A DNA stretch of 12,518 nt. Origin: JBBSJV01 sp038256935 (GTDB taxonomy: Bacteria > Patescibacteriota > JACMRA01). Under the pieces are notes generated by a model. It was not told where the DNA came from, did not search any database, and was given only the letters and a program-made list of their open reading frames with translations. Of the stretch, positions 6,583 to 12,518 are shown one piece after another (within the stretch, counting starts at the first letter, position 1; each line of letters opens with the position of its first letter). The translations under genes and the position numbers were made by a program. The stretch spans positions 1 to 12,518 of the forward strand of contig JBBSJV010000038.1 of assembly GCA_038256935.1 (NCBI GenBank), written 5' to 3'.

Positions 6583-6621
6583 TCAATATTTAATACCAAA
6601 GCACAACAATTAATTATATAT

Positions 6622-9249
6622 ATGCACGTACACACATCAAATGGGATTGAAAAGGTAGATTTTAATAAAATCTTGGAAAAACTAACTCGCTTCTCTCAAG
6701 GTCTTAGTAAATTAGTGGATCCTGATTTGGTTGCTCAAAAAACCATTCAAAACATGGTCGATAACATCAGCACCAAAGAATTAGATGAATTATCAGCACG
6801 AATCTCAGCAAATTTAGTTAGTAAACACCCAGACTATGGCGTTTTAGGTGCTAGAATTTTGATGAGTAGGTTGCATAGACAACTTGATATTCCAAGGAGA
6901 ACTTTTTCTCAAAATATTGATATTATTTATAACAACAAAATAAACGGAATCAAATCCAAACGAATTTCTCAAGATGTGTACGATTTTATTCAAAGAAATG
7001 CTCAGGCTTTAGAGTCTATAATCAATTACGCTAGTGATTTTGAAGACTATGATTACATCGCTCTTTCAGGGTTTATGAAAAGAGGTTTAGAGCAAATCAA
7101 TGGAGAGATGGCAGAAGCCCCAAGTCAAATGTTTCTTAGGATTGCAATTGGCTTAAATATTTACCAACCTAGAAGCCAAGGTTTTTTGGATGAATTTAGT
7201 AACTTTGCAGGGTTTAAACCAGAATTTAGTAGACTCAAAAACATGACTGATCAGCAGAGGTTGGAAAATATTAAAGATTATTATCAATTACTGGTTACTC
7301 GCTCCATATCAGTTCCAGGCCCTATTATTTTACATGCTGGGTCTGAACACAATCAAATGTCTAGTTGCTACTTACAGTACTGTGGAGATTCTTTAACTAG
7401 TGATACCTATAGCATTGACGGTAAAGTTGGAGGGATTATGAAAGCTATGACTCAACTGGCAGCTGAAGCTAAGGGTGGAGGAGGGGTTGCTATTGCAATT
7501 TCTGATATCCGTGCAAATGGTAGTGCAATTAGATCAACAAACGGGAAAAGCAATGGTGCCCTGCCTTTTATGAAGATGTTTGATGCTACGATTGGTTCTG
7601 TAAATCAGAGCGGGAAAAGAGCTGGGACGTGCGCAGTTTATATGGAGCCATGGCATGGTGATATTTTAGAATTTTTAGATGCTGCTGATCATTTCACAAT
7701 CGAAGAAAAAAGATGTAAAAACCTATTTTATGGATTGTACGCAAACGATGTTTTCTTTAATCGATTAGTAAGTGATAAGGCAAGTGCTAAATGGACTTTA
7801 TTTGATCCAGCCGTAGTAGCTAATTATTTAGAAAAACCACTTTCAGATTATTATGGAGATGAATTCAAAGAAAAATACGAGTATTTAGAATCACTTGGAA
7901 TTGGTAAGACTCTTCCACTTATGGAAATCTGGTCTAGAGTACTCAAACTTTTCCAGATCACAGGAAATCCGTATATTTTAAATAAAGACGCAATCAATCT
8001 AAAATCTAACCAGCAAAACATTGGCACAGTTAAAAGCTCTAATCTTTGCACTGAGATCACCCTAGCTTCTAGTGAAAGTGAGACCGGCGTATGTGTTTTG
8101 ACTTCAATGTGTATTTCTAGATACGTTGATAAAACCAAACCTGATGGTGTCGACTACGATAAGCTGATCATGGCTGCTAGGCTTGTGACAAGACATCTTA
8201 ATAGTGTGATAGACTTGCAATACTACCCTACTCCAGAGACCCGCAACTCCTGCTTGGCTAGTCGTGCTATTGGAGTCGGACTACAAGGCCTTGCTGATCT
8301 TTATGCTATATTGAGACTAGAATTTGATGAGCAAAAAGCTAGGGATATCAACAAAAGAGTTTACGAGTGTATTTACTTTGGTTGCATGTGGGAAAGTATG
8401 GAATTAGCCAAGATCGAAGGAACATATCATTATTTCCAAGGAAGTCCAGTTAGTAAAGGAATTTTGCAATATGACATGTGGGGAATCAATCAAGGCGAAT
8501 TATTTTTATCTTCTGAAGGAAGTGATCTCGAAAGTTTAAAAGGCTTTAATGGAAACCCTTGGGATGAGCTTAAAAAGCAAATTGCAATTTTTGGGATCAG
8601 AAATAGTGAAGTAACAGCACTTGCCCCTACTGCTTCATCATCTATTAGAATGCAAAATAATGAAATGCATGAGCCATTTACTCGTATGGTTTATGTTAGG
8701 CAATATATCGGAGGATCAGTACAGGTAATTAATAAATATTTGGTTGATGAATTAGTCGAAATAGGCTTATGGAACGAAGAAATGTTTGAAAAAATTGTTT
8801 ATCTCGATGGTAGTATTCAAGCAATTGAGCAAATACCTTTGAGCATTCGAAGCCGCTATAAAAATGTTTATGAAACTGATTGGAAAGCCTTGATTGATAT
8901 GATGGCTGATAGGTCACCATTCATCTCTCAATCTTCTAGTTTTAATCACTATACAACCTATGAAGAAGCAGGGCCTACTGCCTTTACTCAAAAACTAATT
9001 TATTCATGGAAAAAAGGCTTAAAAACTCTAAGTTATTACATGCACACTGAGGTTTCCTCTGGAGCCAAAAAAGAGTTAGGAATGAGAAAAACTGTCAAAG
9101 CTGACCCTGTCGAGTCTACTTCCTATAGTAAAGAAAACTCTCCCTTTATTCAAGCCATTAAAGCTCAAGGAAATATGGAGGTCAAAATTGGTAACGGTGA
9201 TCAGTACTTAGATGAAAATGGAGAAATCTGTGAGTTTTGCTCTTCTTAG
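6622..9249 (+). CDS. nrdA: Ribonucleoside-diphosphate reductase, class I alpha subunit
   Basis: The 875-aa NrdA subunit reduces ribonucleotides to deoxyribonucleotides in the cytoplasm. An ATP-cone (about residues 1-90) supplies overall allosteric control. The catalytic barrel follows: the redox cysteine C249 (MSSCYLQ); GGGGVAIAISDIRANGS (286-301); N474, C476 and E478 in SSNLCTEI (radical cysteine and its partners); the second redox cysteine C491 (GVCVLTSM); APTASSS (668-674); and the radical-transfer tyrosines Y805-Y806 (SYYMHT). The swinging tail ends with CEFC (C870, C873), the pair that passes electrons from thioredoxin or glutaredoxin. No intein or frameshift is seen. It starts 39 bases after nrdB, without a Shine-Dalgarno sequence, and converges on the next gene with only 14 bases between stops. 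No NrdR or thioredoxin gene lies nearby. Confidence 0.96.
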   Translation: MHVHTSNGIEKVDFNKILEKLTRFSQGLSKLVDPDLVAQKTIQNMVDNISTKELDELSARISANLVSKHPDYGVLGARILMSRLHRQLDIPRRTFSQNIDIIYNNKINGIKSKRISQDVYDFIQRNAQALESIINYASDFEDYDYIALSGFMKRGLEQINGEMAEAPSQMFLRIAIGLNIYQPRSQGFLDEFSNFAGFKPEFSRLKNMTDQQRLENIKDYYQLLVTRSISVPGPIILHAGSEHNQMSSCYLQYCGDSLTSDTYSIDGKVGGIMKAMTQLAAEAKGGGGVAIAISDIRANGSAIRSTNGKSNGALPFMKMFDATIGSVNQSGKRAGTCAVYMEPWHGDILEFLDAADHFTIEEKRCKNLFYGLYANDVFFNRLVSDKASAKWTLFDPAVVANYLEKPLSDYYGDEFKEKYEYLESLGIGKTLPLMEIWSRVLKLFQITGNPYILNKDAINLKSNQQNIGTVKSSNLCTEITLASSESETGVCVLTSMCISRYVDKTKPDGVDYDKLIMAARLVTRHLNSVIDLQYYPTPETRNSCLASRAIGVGLQGLADLYAILRLEFDEQKARDINKRVYECIYFGCMWESMELAKIEGTYHYFQGSPVSKGILQYDMWGINQGELFLSSEGSDLESLKGFNGNPWDELKKQIAIFGIRNSEVTALAPTASSSIRMQNNEMHEPFTRMVYVRQYIGGSVQVINKYLVDELVEIGLWNEEMFEKIVYLDGSIQAIEQIPLSIRSRYKNVYETDWKALIDMMADRSPFISQSSSFNHYTTYEEAGPTAFTQKLIYSWKKGLKTLSYYMHTEVSSGAKKELGMRKTVKADPVESTSYSKENSPFIQAIKAQGNMEVKIGNGDQYLDENGEICEFCSS

Positions 9250-9263
9250 AGGTAATTCAGAGC

Positions 9264-10157
9264 TTAAACCTCCTCAGGCCAAATAAATACACTTTTACTG
9301 ATTAGATAGTCTTTGTTTTGGGTATACCCTCTTTCCCATTGTTCATAGTCTTTTAGTTTATCAATGATATTATTTTTGGATTCCCATAAAGCTGTGGAGT
9401 CTAATAAGTCTTTGTAGTCCACCTTCCATACGGCGTTAAATCTCACATTTAAATCAGACCTATCTTTATCATCGAGTGGATCTTCTGACTTATTATAGAC
9501 GCCTTTAATACTTTTAATTTCTTCAACTAGGGCTTTAGCCTGCTCGGTAGGACTATCTTTGATTTGTTCAGTTAATGAGTCCATTAACCAGCTTTTTGAC
9601 GCAGGCAAGGTGTAAAAAGTCTGACATGTTTCAGAAAGCATTTTTTGGGTATCAAGAAGCGTCTGAGAGAGTTGAAATCTATCTTCTTGATTAGTCTTGA
9701 ACTGTTCCAAATAGTTTGTTAAATCTTTTGAAATTACACTGATTTCAGGATCACTTCTAAGCCCTATTTTGCTATCATCAATTTTACTGGTTAAATTTTT
9801 GGAATTACCAATGACTTCTTCTAGGTTTTCAGTTATTTCTTGATGTGGCTCTTTAGTAATCTTCAAATCATTGAGATTGTTACCACACTCGCCCTCGATA
9901 CTTTGAACGACATAACTACTGCTTATGTTTTTTTGTATATTATCGCCCTGAAGCCACATATTATACAAACTGTTTTTCTCTTGATTCAGCCACAAATAAC
10001 TTTCTTGATTTTGACGAGGTTGGATATTAGAATACCACATCAATATGCTGGCTAAGGTTAAAGCTACGGTAAATGCAGTCAACACCTCCCATAATTCAAA
10101 ACCCATATAGGCAGTTGATTTTATTTTTGGATTATAAAATTGTTGTGGGTTGGTCAA
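9264..10157 (-). CDS. Membrane-anchored protein with helical extracytoplasmic domain, unknown function
   Basis: The product has a short N-terminus, one hydrophobic segment at about residues 23-43 (LWEVLTAFTVALTLASILMWY), then about 250 polar residues with long helix-forming, coiled-coil-like stretches (for example ENLEEVIGNSKNLTSKIDDSK and SLTEQIKDSPTEQAKALVEEIKSIKG) and an aromatic C-terminus ending FIWPEEV. No family is recognised. The longest frame begins with TTG at 10157; an ATG at 10106 would remove 17 residues. The longer form is favoured by the basic PKIK segment before the membrane helix, fitting the positive-inside rule. The shorter is favoured by a perfect TATAAT (minus strand, 10131-10136) 24 bases before that ATG. 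It converges on nrdA with a 14-base gap and no obvious terminator. Confidence 0.7.
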   Translation of the reverse strand: MTNPQQFYNPKIKSTAYMGFELWEVLTAFTVALTLASILMWYSNIQPRQNQESYLWLNQEKNSLYNMWLQGDNIQKNISSSYVVQSIEGECGNNLNDLKITKEPHQEITENLEEVIGNSKNLTSKIDDSKIGLRSDPEISVISKDLTNYLEQFKTNQEDRFQLSQTLLDTQKMLSETCQTFYTLPASKSWLMDSLTEQIKDSPTEQAKALVEEIKSIKGVYNKSEDPLDDKDRSDLNVRFNAVWKVDYKDLLDSTALWESKNNIIDKLKDYEQWERGYTQNKDYLISKSVFIWPEEV

Positions 10158-10188
10158 TTTAATCTTTTATTTTTGTTTTATAAGTCAT

Positions 10189-10217
10189 ATTTTAACTGAT
10201 TCACTCTATATAGTCAA
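10189..10217 (-). promoter_or_regulatory. Candidate promoter of the 297-aa membrane protein
   Basis: On the minus strand TTGACT (10212-10217), a 17-base spacer and TAAAAT (10189-10194) predict a start near 10182, about 25 bases before the TTG start. A second -10 (TATAAT, 10131-10136) lies downstream and would suit the alternative ATG start at 10106. Confidence 0.4.
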
Positions 10218-10603
10218 ACAACAATGAAAAAATTATTATTAGCTAAAACAGACATACTAAAACAATATATGTATGGGGTAATGAATTTTAATTTATGAAA
10301 ATAATCTATATTTAGTGAATTTTAGTTCATATTTTAATAAGTTTATTATCTTTTCTAAAATTTTTTTTGATCAAAACTTTTAGCTAAATTTGCTTGTATA
10401 AATATCACTTTTATTAGTTGGATTTTTATTTGTTTCAAAATTTAAATTTATGATATCCTTTACTAACCATATATAGTTACTTAATAAGCAAAATTAATAC
10501 TTTATAGTACGACAATAATAGAAATAAATATAAATATTTGTTCATAAAACAAGAATTGCCCTCAAAAGGCCTTCAACAAAACAAATGATCATATTTTTGG
10601 TTA

Positions 10604-10633
10604 TTGTTAGAATAAAAAGAAGTAGAGTATAAT
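10604..10633 (+). promoter_or_regulatory. Candidate promoter before the 40-aa ORF
   Basis: TTGTTA (10604-10609), an 18-base spacer and a perfect TATAAT (10628-10633) predict a start near 10640, only about 5 bases before the ATG at 10645. Confidence 0.4.
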
Positions 10634-10644
10634 AACAAATTACT

Positions 10645-10767
10645 ATGTATTATTGCTTTATACATCATAGTTTTAGCTTGCTAGTTTCATTGGTGACAGT
10701 ATTCAAATTTGCTCTATTCTCTCTCTACTCGGGAATAGTGCAGTCAGTAAAGTTTGACAAATTATAA
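10645..10767 (+). CDS. Possible 40-aa hydrophobic peptide
   Basis: An ATG just downstream of a perfect TATAAT opens a 40-codon frame ending TAA. The peptide reads MYYCFIHHSFSLLVSLVTV for its first 19 residues, continues FKFALFSLYSGIVQ, and ends with a basic SVKFDKL tail, so it could span or lie on the membrane. There is no Shine-Dalgarno sequence, no recognised homologue and no terminator. Its last codons overlap the -35 box of the next promoter. It may be a chance frame in AT-rich DNA; only the promoter spacing and the membrane-like composition support it. Confidence 0.22.
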   Translation: MYYCFIHHSFSLLVSLVTVFKFALFSLYSGIVQSVKFDKL

Positions 10768-10782
10768 CCCCTGTTGTATATG
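10754..10782 (+). promoter_or_regulatory. Promoter of the 60-aa FLPR-repeat gene
   Basis: A perfect -35 TTGACA (10754-10759), an optimal 17-base spacer and -10 TATATG (10777-10782, 4 of 6 matches) predict a start near 10789, leaving about 60 bases of leader before the ATG at 10848. Confidence 0.5.
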
Positions 10783-10847
10783 AAACATGCCATTCTTTCT
10801 TATGCAAATTTGAAAAGTGGCTGTTGTAAATCTAAATCACGTGTAGT

Positions 10848-11030
10848 ATGTCTGTATTAGCATTTTTGCCTAGAGTCGCCTCATTTTTACCTAGAGTTTC
10901 TTCATTCTTGCCAAGAGTTTCTTCATTCTTGCCAAGATTTGAAGTAGACAGCATCGTCTTATTAGGCGTTGTACTAGCAACAACTATCGCTGCAGCTTCC
11001 GCTGTTGCTTTAGTTCGTGTTAGCAAGTAA
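10848..11030 (+). CDS. 60-aa membrane micro-protein with tandem FLPRVSS repeats
   Basis: The N-terminal half consists of four successive seven-residue units, AFLPRVA, SFLPRVS, SFLPRVS and SFLPRFE, which alternate hydrophobic Phe-Leu-Pro with Arg. The C-terminal half is a membrane helix (about residues 33-56, DSIVLLGVVLATTIAAASAVALV) ending RVSK. No family is recognised. A promoter lies about 65 bases upstream and a strong terminator begins 24 bases after the TAA, so it is an independent transcription unit of about 290 bases. The opposite strand is also open because of the 21-bp repeat, but promoter and terminator both favour this strand. Membrane-active peptide, toxin-like protein or envelope component are all possible. 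The repeat arginines are on the same side of the helix as the N-terminus, so the repeat is probably cytoplasmic or interfacial. Confidence 0.55.
   Translation: MSVLAFLPRVASFLPRVSSFLPRVSSFLPRFEVDSIVLLGVVLATTIAAASAVALVRVSK
10860..10937 (+). repeat. 21-bp in-frame tandem repeat, 3.7 units
   Basis: Units begin at 10860, 10881, 10902 and 10923. Units 3 and 4 share TCATTCTTGCCAAGA before diverging, while units 1 and 2 use other codons for the same residues (TTTTTGCCTAGA, TTTTTACCTAGA). The synonymous differences show that amino acids have been retained while the DNA drifted, with the last duplication the most recent. Confidence 0.85.
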
Positions 11031-11054
11031 AAATGGACCTTTAAAATGGTTCCT

Positions 11055-11078
11055 CTACCCCGAAAGGGGTAGTTTTTT
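11055..11078 (+). terminator. Strong intrinsic terminator after the 60-aa gene
   Basis: A perfect 7-bp GC-rich stem CTACCCC (11055-11061) and GGGGTAG (11066-11072), capped by a GAAA tetraloop, is followed by six T residues (11073-11078). It is the best terminator in the window and faces rightwards only; there is no T-run on the other strand. Confidence 0.9.
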
Positions 11079-11095
11079 GTGTTTAGAGACTTTAA

Positions 11096-11470
11096 CTAAA
11101 AACTGTAAGCAGCCCGATTCTCATTATATGACCCTCTATTATCAAGTTCACTCTTATTATCTTCTAAACTAGAAGAAGGTTTTGAAATTGTTGATTCTTG
11201 CTTAATTTGATTTGAAATAGGATTATTACCGCTTTGAGTATCACTTTCAACTTGTTCTAGATTTGAATTCTTATCAAAGTTAATGGTAAAAAAGTAATTA
11301 TCAGAAGACGATTCTTTGTAATTAACAGTAACTGGGGCGTTGGTGGGAGCAGTTCGATTGTATAATGGTATTATAAAGTTGAGCCAAATGTAAATAAAAC
11401 CTACAATGAGAACAACTAATCCGAAAAACAGGGTGAATAATTTAAATAGTTTATTGGTTCCTCTGGACAT
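11096..11470 (-). CDS. Single-pass membrane protein with Ser/Asn-rich extracytoplasmic region
   Basis: Starting from the ATG at 11470 the product is 124 aa: a basic N-terminus (MSRGTNKLFK), one long hydrophobic segment (about residues 11-36, LFTLFFGLVVLIVGFIYIWLNFIIPL), then about 85 polar residues rich in Ser, Asn, Glu and Gln, ending AAYSF. No family is recognised; its layout resembles the 88-aa protein at 3437-3703. The frame is open to 11542, but a start there would run through the promoter and overlap the divergent exonuclease gene, whereas 11470 lies about 20 bases after a consensus-like promoter and puts the basic residues directly before the membrane helix. No Shine-Dalgarno sequence is present. 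Confidence 0.65.
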   Translation of the reverse strand: MSRGTNKLFKLFTLFFGLVVLIVGFIYIWLNFIIPLYNRTAPTNAPVTVNYKESSSDNYFFTINFDKNSNLEQVESDTQSGNNPISNQIKQESTISKPSSSLEDNKSELDNRGSYNENRAAYSF

Positions 11471-11494
11471 AGACACTTTATTTATGATGAATAC

Positions 11495-11523
11495 AGTATA
11501 AGTATTAACTAATTTAATGTCAA
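11495..11523. promoter_or_regulatory. Overlapping divergent promoters
   Basis: Minus strand: TTGACA (11518-11523), 17 bases, TATACT (11495-11500), driving the 124-aa membrane protein. Plus strand: TATAAG (11497-11502), 14 bases before the exonuclease ATG, with no clear -35. The two -10 boxes share four base pairs, and the minus -35 lies on the exonuclease start codon. Confidence 0.55.
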
Positions 11524-12143
11524 AACATATGAACAATAACAAATTCCTAATCTTAGATACCGAGACTACTGGCCTTTATGCAGGTATTCACGGGCTGATT
11601 CAATTAGGAGCGGTATCAATGGATGCTGACTTTAGTATAGTAGAGTCTTTTTGCATTGATGTAAAGCCGCCAGAAAATGTAGAAATCACCCAAGAGTCAT
11701 TAGATTTGACTGGATTTGATTTAGAAAGAATCGAGCTGGGCTATAGCTACAATGAGCTAGCTGATAAGTTTTTGGCTTTCTTGGAAAATAATTTTTCTGA
11801 GCCTCCAATTTGTATTGGTCAATTCTTCCCTTTCGATTATGCCCAGATGCAGGTTGTATTTTCACAAGCAGGAGACAATGGACGCAAAATCCTCAACTAC
11901 TTTACCAACAAATTTATCGACACCAAAGTAATGGCTATGGCAGCAAATCTAAAGGCAGAAATGAATAACCAGCCCCTACCCTTTCCTGTCACTAGCCTTT
12001 CAAATCAAGGGGGTCTTAAAGATGTGTTTAAGCTAAATAGAGATGATTACAGCTCCCACGATGCTTTAGGGGATGTTATGGCAACAAGAGATGTCTTAAT
12101 TCAACTCTTACAGGCCACTGATCTTAGTGTTAGTATCAAATAA
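11517..12143 (+). CDS. DnaQ-like 3'-5' exonuclease (DEDDh family)
   Basis: The 208-aa protein has the three exonuclease motifs of the RNase T/DnaQ superfamily: ExoI LILDTETTG (11-19; metal-binding D14 and E16), ExoII with D107 (IGQFFPFDYAQM), and ExoIII SHDALGDVMATRDVL (180-194; H181 and D186, the HxxxxD of the DEDDh type). All four acidic residues and the histidine are present, so it should be catalytically active against single-stranded 3' ends of DNA or RNA. There is no polymerase, BRCT or helicase part, so it is a stand-alone exonuclease that might serve as proofreading subunit, repair nuclease or RNase. The ATG at 11517 lies about 8 bases from the predicted transcription start; a second in-frame ATG at 11529 is possible. 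No Shine-Dalgarno sequence is present. Confidence 0.85.
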   Translation: MSKHMNNNKFLILDTETTGLYAGIHGLIQLGAVSMDADFSIVESFCIDVKPPENVEITQESLDLTGFDLERIELGYSYNELADKFLAFLENNFSEPPICIGQFFPFDYAQMQVVFSQAGDNGRKILNYFTNKFIDTKVMAMAANLKAEMNNQPLPFPVTSLSNQGGLKDVFKLNRDDYSSHDALGDVMATRDVLIQLLQATDLSVSIK

Positions 12144-12174
12144 TACCTATTCTACATCTAAAAGTTTGTTCATT

Positions 12175-12405
12175 ATGTTTAGAAATATTCAAAAAACAGA
12201 CTTTTTAGTGTTAATAGCCTTAATACTTGGATTTATTTCTATTACTACCTCCCCAAGTGTTTTTGCTGAGGACTCACAGTGGCAAACTATGGCTCCTTAC
12301 CCTGCTGATAGTTTTGTTGACTCTATGGGATTTGCCTTTCATCTAAACTACTCTGGTACAGCTTATTGGGACAAGTGGGATTGTAAGTGTCAATTTATTC
12401 GCTGA
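12175..12405 (+). pseudogene. Truncated secreted protein, possibly the start of a glycosidase-like protein
   Basis: From the ATG at 12175 the frame encodes 76 aa: a signal peptide (basic N-terminus, hydrophobic LVLIALILGFISI, likely cleavage after SPSVFA at residue 31) and about 45 mature residues. The segment PADSFVDSMGFAFHLNYSGTAYWDKWD recalls the opening of secreted glycoside-hydrolase-like proteins (a pattern such as VDSIGVNTHLxYxDTAY), which then continue for hundreds of residues. Here the frame shifts to unrelated CKCQFIR and stops at TGA, and none of the other forward frames continues the expected pattern. The palindromic repeat pair starts 12 bases after the stop. I infer a decayed or rearranged gene; it could instead be a genuine short secreted protein. 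The upstream GTG at 12127 would overlap the exonuclease. Confidence 0.45.
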
Positions 12406-12416
12406 CAATTTTAATC

Positions 12417-12442
12417 TGTCATACTGAACTCGTTTCAGTATC
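12417..12442 (-). repeat. REP-like palindromic repeat, copy 2 (inverted)
   Basis: Read on the minus strand: ATACTGAA, loop ACGAG, TTCAGTAT, tail GACA. Compared with copy 1 only the third stem pair differs (C-G replaced by A-T), changed on both sides so the 8-bp stem stays perfect. Confidence 0.75.
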
Positions 12443-12467
12443 TTTTCTCTATTAATATAAGTAACAG

Positions 12468-12492
12468 ACCCTGAAATAAATTCAGGGTGACA
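12468..12492 (+). repeat. REP-like palindromic repeat, copy 3
   Basis: ACCCTGAA (12468-12475), loop ATAAA (12476-12480), TTCAGGGT (12481-12488), tail GACA (12489-12492). The second stem pair is changed on both sides relative to copy 1. With copy 2 it forms an inverted pair separated by 25 AT-rich bases, with the GACA tails pointing outwards. Confidence 0.7.
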
Positions 12493-12518
12493 CATAGATT
12501 CTGTCATTAAAATAATTA

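Larger units (their letters stand above)
10158..10644. other. Very AT-rich intergenic region
   Basis: This stretch is clearly richer in A and T than its surroundings and holds no ORF of useful length. It contains the promoter at 10189-10217, a 12-bp palindrome TTTTGATCAAAA (10365-10376), and a 10-bp inverted repeat TTAGCTAAAA/TTTTAGCTAA (10239-10248 and 10378-10387). No tRNA, terminator or DnaA-box cluster was seen. Confidence 0.5.

Noticed and set aside
9249..9272. Bidirectional terminator between nrdA and the converging gene (GAGGT/ACCTC)
   Set aside because: A short stem with a large loop, without a T-run on either strand, and it overlaps coding sequence of the minus-strand gene.
10158..10847. 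Replication origin in the AT-rich gap
   Set aside because: No DnaA-box cluster (TTATCCACA-like) and no dnaA, dnaN or gyrB nearby.
10832..11026. Minus-strand 64-aa ORF with GKNEETL repeats
   Set aside because: It is the mirror of the 21-bp repeat; the promoter and strong terminator both point rightwards, and no promoter was found for the minus strand.
12175..12405. Alternative genetic code with UGA as sense codon (as in Gracilibacteria/SR1), suggested by TAA/TAG stops everywhere except this short frame
   Set aside because: Long genes such as nrdA (875 codons, many glycines) contain no in-frame TGA, and reading through the TGA here reaches TAA after two more codons.
3943..12492. CRISPR array made by the three palindromic repeats
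   Set aside because: Copies are far apart, differ in orientation and have no regular spacers; no cas gene is present.

Overview
The window is AT-rich and compactly coded, with tight operons and standard stop usage: every confident complete CDS ends in TAA or TAG. No start codon has a convincing Shine-Dalgarno sequence. Several starts lie a few bases to about 25 bases from a sigma70-like -10 box, which suggests leaderless or near-leaderless translation. With the divergent, fast-evolving housekeeping proteins, this fits a small-genome bacterium such as a member of the Candidate Phyla Radiation (Patescibacteria). That placement is inference from style, not from a marker gene.

Left part, minus strand (1-3199): the N-terminal end of uvrB, cut by the window edge. 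Then comes a three-gene operon, transcribed right to left: an unrecognised 268-aa protein, triosephosphate isomerase and a class I (FbaB/DhnA-type) fructose-bisphosphate aldolase. The genes are separated by 4 bases and 1 base. The two enzymes catalyse consecutive steps of glycolysis and gluconeogenesis.

Middle (3299-5173): a tRNA-Ser(UGA) with its own promoter, followed 14 bases later by a small single-pass membrane protein and a terminator. Next is a 330-bp gene-free stretch carrying a short palindromic repeat. It is followed by a divergent Sua5/YrdC/YciO-family protein on the minus strand with a good promoter.

Ribonucleotide reductase locus (5291-9249): an extended -10 promoter, a possible NrdR box, an unusually long (about 310-nt) leader with mutually exclusive helices, then nrdB and nrdA, which encode the two subunits of an aerobic class I enzyme making dNTPs. 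The leader is the best candidate in the window for an undescribed regulatory element.

Right part (9264-12518): a membrane-anchored coiled-coil-like protein on the minus strand; a very AT-rich gap with tandem promoters and a possible 40-aa hydrophobic peptide; a 60-aa membrane micro-protein built on a 21-bp tandem repeat encoding FLPRVSS, bounded by its own promoter and a strong terminator; a divergent pair (single-pass membrane protein and DnaQ-like DEDDh exonuclease) sharing overlapping promoters; and a short, apparently truncated secreted protein that ends next to an inverted pair of the same palindromic repeat seen in the middle.
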